Shown: positions 6,293-11,747 of the stretch, piece by piece
Layout of the letters: every line of letters starts with the position of its first letter
How positions within the stretch are numbered: the stretch's first letter is position 1
Source of the DNA: Clostridia bacterium
GTDB lineage: Bacteria; Bacillota; Clostridia; Oscillospirales; CAG-382
Length of the DNA stretch: 11,747 bases
Direction of reading: 5' to 3'
Assembly: GCA_017646185.1 (NCBI GenBank)
Contig: JAGCNA010000241.1
Span: 1-11,747, forward strand
The notes under the pieces: model-generated
What the model was told of the DNA's origin: nothing
The model's input: only the letters and a program-made list of their open reading frames with translations
Databases searched by the model: none
Program-made: the position numbers and the translations under genes

Positions 6293-7240
6293 TTACTTTT
6301 TATATTTGATTATGGTGTATATAACCAGACCGATAGAAATGGCAACTGCGGCGATAATGGGAACGAAGTGTGCATAGTTCAAAAAACCGCCGTTTCCGGA
6401 TCCGGAAGAAGCAGAAGTATCGCTCACATCCTCGGAGGGTTCTTCAGAGGATTCCTCAACGGGAATACGATCGGAAAGACGCTGGTTAAGCAGTTTTTCC
6501 AAAAGTCCTTCGGTGGCAAAGGCATTATTCCATATACCGTGGCCTGCGCCTGCGTACTCAACGTATTCGACCTTTGTTCCGCCTGCGTCCTTTATTGCCT
6601 GAACGGTATCGCGGGAGCCGGAAACGGGAACCGCATCGTCTTTATCACCGTGGAAGACAAACAAGGGAACATCCACAAGATTTTCTGCCTGGGAAGGATC
6701 TCCGCCGCCGCAAACAGCGATTGCCGCTGCGAAAACATCGTTATGACGCATAATAGCGTCCCACGTGCCGAATCCGCCCATAGAAATACCGGAAGCATAA
6801 ATACGGTCGGTATCAACGGAATATTTTTCCTTAAGCTCGTCCAAAAGCTCCATAACAGCTTTCATTTCGTCGGATTCAGGTACTTCTTCAATAGAATATG
6901 CGCCGTTTGCCCAAGGGGTATCAACCCACTGTTGTCCTTCAGGGCACTGGGGGGCTACGATAATGGTTTCGGGCATATTGTCTGCCAGATACTGAACGCA
7001 GTGGAAGAACTGCTTTTCGTTGTCGTTACCTCTCTCCCCTGCTCCGTGGAAGAAGAAAAGAAGGGAATATTCTTTGCTTTCATCATAGTTTTCGGGCAGA
7101 ATGAGACGGTAAGGAAGCGTAGTGGTATCGTTAGAGTAAGTAAACTTTCCTGCGGTATCCTTTATATTTCCTGCCGCGTTGGCAGCAAGAGGCATAGTAA
7201 AAAACAACATAATTAATAATACAGCCGCTAATTTACGCAT
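6293..7240 (-). CDS. Membrane-anchored alpha/beta-hydrolase esterase (PHB depolymerase/esterase-like)
   Basis: This 315-aa protein is predicted to be a serine hydrolase exposed on the cell surface. Residues 1-23 are a signal peptide (cleavage near ANAAG). The hydrolase domain spans about 30-255: HGAGERG (65-71) for the oxyanion region, nucleophile Ser153 in GISMGG, acid Asp201 (or Asp199/202) in HGDKDDAVP, and His234 in GAGHGIW. This triad and length fit secreted esterases of the PHB-depolymerase/feruloyl or acetyl esterase kind, or the related predicted-peptidase group (COG4099). The substrate cannot be read from sequence. Residues 260-285 are a Ser/Glu-rich linker, 290-312 a membrane helix, and KYKK the tail, an arrangement shared with the cohesin-like protein. 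It is the last gene of the operon: the ATG at 7240 follows the upstream stop by 11 bases, and its AAGGAG (7252-7247) overlaps that stop. Confidence 0.88.
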   Translation of the reverse strand: MRKLAAVLLIMLFFTMPLAANAAGNIKDTAGKFTYSNDTTTLPYRLILPENYDESKEYSLLFFFHGAGERGNDNEKQFFHCVQYLADNMPETIIVAPQCPEGQQWVDTPWANGAYSIEEVPESDEMKAVMELLDELKEKYSVDTDRIYASGISMGGFGTWDAIMRHNDVFAAAIAVCGGGDPSQAENLVDVPLFVFHGDKDDAVPVSGSRDTVQAIKDAGGTKVEYVEYAGAGHGIWNNAFATEGLLEKLLNQRLSDRIPVEESSEEPSEDVSDTSASSGSGNGGFLNYAHFVPIIAAVAISIGLVIYTIIKYKK

Positions 7241-7251
7241 GGCGTGCTCCT

Positions 7252-7905
7252 TTATCTGTTATTTATTCTGAGTCCCGCACGGCGGATATGGTCGATTTCG
7301 CCCAGACGCTTGAGGCAAGGACGGGTGAAGCCGCTATCCGAATTGCGGAAAACAAATGTGGTAACGCTGGTGGTGTTAAGAGAAATTCCGGGGTACATTG
7401 CCGCGGGAGCGGTGTTAAGCAAATGTGAAATCCAAGCACATCCGAAACCGCCGTGGCAGAATACTGCGATACTGTCATCGTTGTGATTGGTTATGCGGTA
7501 GAAGGCGCCCTCTCTGGAATAACCGCAGGAAGCAAGGAATTCATCGGAATTCTTTACCATATTCTCTACGGTTGCCATACGGTTGTCTTCAAAGTTATCC
7601 TTGAAATCGTAAATGCCCTTCTGGAGAGAAAAGCTGTATGAGCAGTTGCTTTCGGGAGTAAAACGGTGAGAATCCATATAATCCATACTCTCTGCCGTCC
7701 AAGGAAGAATTATAGGCTCAAGTCCCTTTTCCTTGCAGGTGGGAGCCGCCGTATCCAAAGCTCTTCCCAAGGGAGAAGAGTAAATACGGTCTATTTTAAC
7801 GTCCTTCATCCATTCGCCGAGAGCATTTGCTTCTTCCCAGCCGAATTCGGTAATAGTGTTGTTTTCGTAATCGGGGTCTGCGTGTCTTATAATATAAAGT
7901 ATCAT
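7252..7905 (-). CDS. Histidine phosphatase family protein (phosphoglycerate-mutase-like)
   Basis: This 217-aa cytosolic protein belongs to the histidine phosphatase superfamily, which forms a phospho-histidine intermediate. The N-terminal motif is RHA (Arg7, His8), where the classical form is RHG. A second conserved segment, SSPLGRALDTA, supplies Arg48, and the late catalytic His is His151 in FCHGG. There is no signal peptide. The start codon ATG at 7905 overlaps the stop of the GH26-like gene by four bases (ATGA, 7905-7902), with AAGGA (7919-7915) as ribosome binding site, so the two are translationally coupled. Members act on sugar phosphates, nucleotides, cobalamin precursors or phosphoproteins, and nothing here fixes the substrate. 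Its position between two surface hydrolase genes suggests a role in sugar-phosphate handling, but this is inference. Confidence 0.9.
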   Translation of the reverse strand: MILYIIRHADPDYENNTITEFGWEEANALGEWMKDVKIDRIYSSPLGRALDTAAPTCKEKGLEPIILPWTAESMDYMDSHRFTPESNCSYSFSLQKGIYDFKDNFEDNRMATVENMVKNSDEFLASCGYSREGAFYRITNHNDDSIAVFCHGGFGCAWISHLLNTAPAAMYPGISLNTTSVTTFVFRNSDSGFTRPCLKRLGEIDHIRRAGLRINNR

Positions 7906-9779
7906 TCTAACGTATCCTTCTTCATTTCCGCAAGACCTTTTCTGAACGCTTCAAGTGTCTTGGGAAGATTTTCATCAAGTTTAAGATAATTGGTTATAAC
8001 GCTGGTATCGTTAACGGTAGCGTAGTCGTTTGCGGAGAACCAAACCGCAACCTTAATACGCTTGCAGAACTCTTCGTCCTTTTCAAAGCACTTGAACATT
8101 TCTTCGATCCATTTAGCCTGCAGATTTTCGTTTCTGCCAAGTTCGGATTTGATATATCCGTTGGTGCCCCAATCGAAGTAATATTCACCGCCGGCACCGC
8201 AGGCAAATTCGCCGATACACCAAGGATAATCATCAAAATAAGGCATACCGTTGTTATAAACCTGAGTGTACATTTCCTTAAAGGATTTAACGGTGTTTCC
8301 GTTGTTCATTTCGTAATTGGTTACGCCGTACATCTGTACACATTCGATATCGGGAACATAGCAAAGCTCATTACCCCAGTTGGAGTAAGGACAGCTTGTA
8401 GCAATGGGATTGAATATCCAGATACAGTTATCAACGCCCTGCTCGCGGAAAATATTGTACATACGCTCCCAGCACATCTGGAAGATATCGGGGTCTACAA
8501 GTGAAAGCATACCGCAGTAATCGGTCCAGTCAGTGTTCATTTCGTTGCAAAGACGGAAGAGAACGGGCTTGCCGTATTCCTTTATAGACTGGGCAAGTTC
8601 AACGAACTTTTTGTCCATTTTGCCGCGGAGAATATCAAACATGGGAGTATATCCGTTTGCGGCGTTGTTGGTATATGTCCACTGATAAGTAAACATAAGC
8701 ACAGGCTTGCCGTTAAAGCCGTTACCGCCTGCGTGCTTTTCGGCACGGGGCTTAATGCTTTCTTCAAAGGTGGATTCGGAATCATACCATCCCATATGGA
8801 GATATGTCATATAAACGTCCATATCGTAATCAAGAGCTTCTTCGCTTGCAAGCCAATCCACGTAATCGGAATCGTTGCCCTGATAAAATGCGCCCCAATC
8901 CACGTGTTCCTGTTTGCAAAGCTTTTCGTAATACGCCTTGGTTTCCTCGTTCCAGAATTCGGGAACATTGCATTCAAACTTGCCCTGACCGTTAACGGGA
9001 GTACCGCTCTTTTCTATTTCACGGAAGGATTTGAGCATAGCATCAAAATCTTCGTGCATTTCATCCACAGATTTGAATACGAACAGATAGAAGTATTCGT
9101 AGGTATCAACGGGACGGACAATAGCGATGTTATAATAAGGCATCTCTATCTTAAGGGGAAGGTTGATGGTTATGCTGTGAAGAGTAACGGAATATCCGGG
9201 GAACATTTCCGTATCATTTGTAATAGGCTGTCTCGTACGGCGGAGATTGTTTGCGGAAAGAAACTTAACGTCTGCAAACTGCTCCGTAAGCCACTCGTGG
9301 AGATAAAGATCAAGACCGCTTTCGTGGTCACCGTAAGGGTTTTGATCCTCGTATGTAAGGGTGAGGCAATATTCATCGGTAAAATACTGGGAGCGAAGAG
9401 CGCCAAGGCTGAAATCTGCCTGAACTTTACCGCCGGGAAGAGTAAGACAATATCCTTCGGGAAGATTTACCGCACGGGTAAAACCGTCTCCCCCGAAAAG
9501 ATAACGAAGGTCTTTTCCCTCTGCGCCGGCAACGGAGCCCAAAGATTTGCCGTCTGAAAATACACCGAGTGAAAATACTTTTTCTGCGGTATCAATACCG
9601 TTTTCGGAATCTGCGTACGCTTCATTCCAGAACGAAGCGGCATTTTTATCTGTTACCAAAACTTCACTCTCCTCAAGGTTTGATACTTCATCACTTGTCT
9701 GTGAACCGCCTTCCGTGCAGGCAGATATTGCAGGAAGAAGCATTAAGACAAGTAAAATCAAAGTAAAAATTTTCTTCAT
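7902..9779 (-). CDS. GH26-like glycoside hydrolase lipoprotein with N-terminal accessory domain
   Basis: This 625-aa exported lipoprotein is probably an endo-acting polysaccharide hydrolase, since GH26 enzymes mostly cleave beta-mannan. The signal peptide ends in lipobox AISAC (Cys21), and a Ser/Glu-rich spacer follows to about 45. Residues about 46-260 form a domain I do not recognise, rich in aromatic and beta-strand segments. Residues about 265-615 look like a clan GH-A barrel of family 26: HVDWGAFYQG near the start, the acid/base candidate Glu413 in FRLCNEMN, IWIFNP, and the nucleophile candidate Glu524 in CIGEFACG. The 111-residue spacing of the two glutamates fits GH26. The residue before Glu413 is Asn, not the usual His, so the family may be a relative of GH26. 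GGAGG (9789-9785) precedes the ATG by five bases. It is the first gene of a three-gene operon. Confidence 0.8.
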   Translation of the reverse strand: MKKIFTLILLVLMLLPAISACTEGGSQTSDEVSNLEESEVLVTDKNAASFWNEAYADSENGIDTAEKVFSLGVFSDGKSLGSVAGAEGKDLRYLFGGDGFTRAVNLPEGYCLTLPGGKVQADFSLGALRSQYFTDEYCLTLTYEDQNPYGDHESGLDLYLHEWLTEQFADVKFLSANNLRRTRQPITNDTEMFPGYSVTLHSITINLPLKIEMPYYNIAIVRPVDTYEYFYLFVFKSVDEMHEDFDAMLKSFREIEKSGTPVNGQGKFECNVPEFWNEETKAYYEKLCKQEHVDWGAFYQGNDSDYVDWLASEEALDYDMDVYMTYLHMGWYDSESTFEESIKPRAEKHAGGNGFNGKPVLMFTYQWTYTNNAANGYTPMFDILRGKMDKKFVELAQSIKEYGKPVLFRLCNEMNTDWTDYCGMLSLVDPDIFQMCWERMYNIFREQGVDNCIWIFNPIATSCPYSNWGNELCYVPDIECVQMYGVTNYEMNNGNTVKSFKEMYTQVYNNGMPYFDDYPWCIGEFACGAGGEYYFDWGTNGYIKSELGRNENLQAKWIEEMFKCFEKDEEFCKRIKVAVWFSANDYATVNDTSVITNYLKLDENLPKTLEAFRKGLAEMKKDTLE

Positions 9780-9835
9780 AATATCCTCCGAATATTACTA
9801 CGGGTTTATGCCCCGTTACTTTTATTGCGGTATAT

Positions 9836-9864
9836 ATAATAACATATATTGTAACAAATGTCAA
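9836..9864 (-). promoter_or_regulatory. Sigma-A type promoter for the GH26-like operon
   Basis: On the minus strand, a perfect TTGACA (9864-9859) is followed after 17 bases by TATTAT (9841-9836, five of six matches), leaving about 55 bases before the ATG at 9779. It faces away from the metallophosphoesterase promoter, and only seven bases separate the two -35 boxes, so a regulator bound here could affect both. Confidence 0.75.
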
Positions 9865-9871
9865 TTTTAAC

Positions 9872-9900
9872 TTGTATTAAGAAAAAATCCGTGTTATAAT
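9872..9900 (+). promoter_or_regulatory. Extended -10 promoter for the metallophosphoesterase operon
   Basis: A perfect TATAAT (9895-9900) carries an upstream TG at 9892-9893, one base away, which is the extended -10 element. The -35 candidate TTGTAT (9872-9877) matches only three of six but has a 17-base spacer. The leader to the ATG at 9928 is only about 20 bases. Confidence 0.7.
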
Positions 9901-9927
9901 TTGACATATTAAAGCGAGGTGTATAAA

Positions 9928-10749
9928 ATGGACAGTATTATTCTGCATAAGTTCAACATACCTTTCAAAGGTGTAAAAAAGAAGGTTATATATCATTTCA
10001 GCGATACCCATCTTACCGAATACGATTCTATTTCCGATGAGGCTGAAAAAGAAAGAGCGATAAAACAGACAGCTGCCTGGGAAAACGTAAGAAGCGGTTT
10101 TGCGTCCGCATATAACGAGCCCTACGAAGAGGCTCAGAAGATAAGCGGAAAAGCGCATTTTGAAAATCTGATTGCGCTTTCTTCAAAAGGTGATGCCGTA
10201 GTTATGGCGGGAGACATTCTCGATTACGTTAACGGCGCTAATCTTCGTATTGCCGAAAAAGGATTTGCAAGCCTTGAATGTCCCTTTGTTGCCGTTTGCG
10301 GCAATCACGAAAAACCCGACGAAATTCCCGAAGAGGGCTTTGTTTCCGCTTTGGGCAAAGACGTACAGACAGTAGAATTTGATGATCTCGTTATCATCGG
10401 ATTCGACAATTCAAAGCGCATCATTACCGAAAAACAGTTAAATGCTCTTTCGGATACGTTTAAAAAGCAGAAAGCGGTGGTTATCGCTTTCCATATTCCC
10501 ATTATGACAGAAGGAAACAGAGAAGCGCTGATAAAGGCAGGAGCATATTTCCAGCTCAATTATGACGGATGCCCCGAAGAGAATATAAAGTTTATTGAAC
10601 TGATAAAAGAAAACGCCTCTCTTGTTGCGGCAGTGCTGGCAGGACATCTGCATTTCAACAATATTTCCGAAATTACCGAGGGCGTTACGCAGTACGTCTC
10701 CTCTCAGGGTGTTACCGGCAATATTAACGAATATACCATAGGAGAATAG
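9928..10749 (+). CDS. Calcineurin-like metallophosphoesterase
   Basis: This 273-aa cytosolic protein is a metal-dependent phosphoesterase of the calcineurin-like superfamily, which binds two metal ions. The full motif set is in order: DTH (Asp26, His28), GDILD (Asp96), GNHE (Asn126, His127), the late histidine in AFHIP (His189) and GHLH (His240, His242). No signal peptide or membrane helix is present. The ATG at 9928 is preferred over the GTG at 9919 because GAGGTG (9916-9921), which contains that GTG, is the ribosome binding site about seven bases upstream. An insertion of about 60 residues between the first two motifs, rich in Glu and Lys, is probably helical. Substrates in this superfamily range from nucleotides to phosphoproteins and nucleic acids, and the sequence does not decide between them. 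The next gene starts three bases after its stop. Confidence 0.93.
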   Translation: MDSIILHKFNIPFKGVKKKVIYHFSDTHLTEYDSISDEAEKERAIKQTAAWENVRSGFASAYNEPYEEAQKISGKAHFENLIALSSKGDAVVMAGDILDYVNGANLRIAEKGFASLECPFVAVCGNHEKPDEIPEEGFVSALGKDVQTVEFDDLVIIGFDNSKRIITEKQLNALSDTFKKQKAVVIAFHIPIMTEGNREALIKAGAYFQLNYDGCPEENIKFIELIKENASLVAAVLAGHLHFNNISEITEGVTQYVSSQGVTGNINEYTIGE

Positions 10750-10752
10750 ATT

Positions 10753-11747
10753 ATGGATTACAAACAGCTTTGCCAAAAATATAATTTTGAAATGCCCCCG
10801 TACGCAAAAGATTATTTTGAAGATTTTTTGGCGGAATATAACAGAGCGACCCCCGTGCTTTCGGCAGAAAATGCGGCTTACGTTGCAGACTCCACTTCCC
10901 TGCCCGAGGATGGAAAGCAGGCGCTTATAAACTGCGCAGAGATAATTAATGCCGATGACGATGCTCATTTGTGCGCTTCTTTTCTGGCATACATTACCGT
11001 ATATAAGCGGGTTCCTTGGGTGAATTACATATATCAGGACAACCTTTTTACGGTAGAAGGTCTTAAGCCCGAGCAGGTTGGTTGGGTATTGGTAGCAACA
11101 CAGCTTGCAAACACCCTTATTAACAAAAAGCCTCCCAAGGATCTTAACGAAGAAAACACAAATGCTTTCCGCGGATATTCGCAGGCTTGCTTTAGCCAAA
11201 AGGGATATTGGGGAATTTTGGAATGGCATTGGAATATGCTGTGCGCAGGCGGATGTATGTTTATGTTCGGTGTGCTGAAGTTTGTCCCCGGCGAATTTAC
11301 GGGCGATTATCCCGTTATTACCGACGGTAGCAGATACGTTTCCCTTATCGGCGGCGAATACTTTATCGGCAAGGACGGAGAGCTGGTTGACAGCGAAGAA
11401 AAATCCGCAGGTAAGACCTCTTTCTGTGAGGACGATGAAAAATATATTGGCCACGTGGTTTCTCCCGACGGAAAAGTGGCTTATGAGAGCACCGAATTTT
11501 CCAAATCCGTTTGGAAGGATTATCTCCGCGGCGGTACTCATACTATCGAAATTCACATTCCCTCAAAGATAGAATACACCCCCTCCGCAATAAAAGAAGC
11601 ATACAAAATGGCAGTGGAATTTTACAAGGATTTTTACCCTCAGCACAAGCCCAAAGCAATAGCGGGATTTTCCTGGATATTCTCTCCCCAGCTTGAAAAG
11701 GTACTGCCCGAAACCAGTAACATACTCGCCGTTAACCGCAGTATGCA
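10753..11747 (+). CDS. NAT_N/GNAT_C-type acyltransferase domain protein, partial at right edge
   Basis: The ATG at 10753, with GGAGA (10741-10745) upstream, opens a frame with no stop to the end of the window: 331 complete codons plus two bases, C-terminus missing. I recognise the arrangement of Clostridia proteins annotated as acyltransferase domain-containing: an N-terminal helical NAT_N-like half (about 1-140, with residues such as VPWVNYIYQDN) and a GNAT-like C-terminal half (from about 145). In the latter, GYWGILEWHW (about 153-162), EIHIPS (266-271), FSWIFSPQLE (306-315) and LPETSNI are the most family-like stretches. The family resembles GCN5-type N-acyltransferases, but donor and acceptor are unknown. 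No signal peptide is seen. It forms an operon with the metallophosphoesterase, separated by three bases. The family assignment is from memory of motifs. Confidence 0.78.
   Translation, partial: MDYKQLCQKYNFEMPPYAKDYFEDFLAEYNRATPVLSAENAAYVADSTSLPEDGKQALINCAEIINADDDAHLCASFLAYITVYKRVPWVNYIYQDNLFTVEGLKPEQVGWVLVATQLANTLINKKPPKDLNEENTNAFRGYSQACFSQKGYWGILEWHWNMLCAGGCMFMFGVLKFVPGEFTGDYPVITDGSRYVSLIGGEYFIGKDGELVDSEEKSAGKTSFCEDDEKYIGHVVSPDGKVAYESTEFSKSVWKDYLRGGTHTIEIHIPSKIEYTPSAIKEAYKMAVEFYKDFYPQHKPKAIAGFSWIFSPQLEKVLPETSNILAVNRSM

Noticed and set aside
6239..7216. 325-aa open frame on the plus strand across the esterase gene
   Set aside because: It starts inside the tyrS terminator region without a ribosome binding site and lies antisense to an esterase with a full catalytic triad and signal peptide.
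8733..9557. 274-aa open frame on the plus strand inside the GH26-like gene
   Set aside because: It is antisense to a well-supported lipoprotein gene and has no ribosome binding site or recognisable domain.
10438..11556. 372-aa open frame on the minus strand
   Set aside because: It overlaps the end of the metallophosphoesterase and most of the acyltransferase-like gene, both of which have family motifs. It is a codon-bias shadow.

Overview
The window looks like a piece of chromosome from an uncultured, gut-type member of the Clostridia, probably close to Oscillospirales/Ruminococcaceae. This is inferred from the moderately low GC content, strong GGAGG ribosome binding sites, sigma-A type promoters with 17-bp spacers, lipoprotein signal peptides, and secreted proteins with Ser/Glu-rich linkers. 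No phage, transposon, CRISPR array or plasmid function was seen. It reads as ordinary chromosome rich in cell-surface carbohydrate-related genes.

Layout. (1) 14-96: a tRNA-Leu(GAG) followed by a strong terminator that also works leftward. (2) 116-618, minus strand: a 112-aa protein of unknown function, possibly followed by a 52-aa ORF whose stop codon lies in the tRNA terminator loop. (3) 733-1491, plus strand: an exported cohesin-like protein with an acidic Ser/Glu/Pro linker and a C-terminal membrane anchor. (4) 1584-4652, minus strand: a 1022-aa lipoprotein with three discoidin-like modules, a DUF4855-type barrel-like domain and a C-terminal Ig/cadherin-like module. (5) 5015-6235, plus strand: tyrS, with a good promoter and a terminator hairpin inside its very short leader, but no T-box. 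(6) 9779-6293, minus strand: a tight three-gene operon encoding a GH26-like lipoprotein, a histidine-phosphatase-family protein and a membrane-anchored alpha/beta-hydrolase esterase. (7) 9928-11747, plus strand: a two-gene operon encoding a calcineurin-like metallophosphoesterase and a NAT_N/GNAT_C type acyltransferase-like protein that runs off the right edge.

How the genes fit together. Four proteins carry export signals: the cohesin-like protein, the DUF4855 lipoprotein, the GH26-like lipoprotein and the esterase. Two have a lipobox, and two share a design of exported domain, Ser/Glu-rich spacer, membrane helix and short basic tail. This suggests surface-displayed glycan binding and breakdown, with the esterase perhaps removing ester decorations from the same polymer. 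That functional link is inference. tyrS and the tRNA are housekeeping genes.

I did not find a clearly new biological system. The points most worth a second look are the DUF4855 lipoprotein with its dockerin-like acidic loop beside a cohesin-like protein, the GH26-like protein with an unassigned N-terminal domain and an Asn-Glu acid/base motif, and the T-box-less terminator in the tyrS leader.
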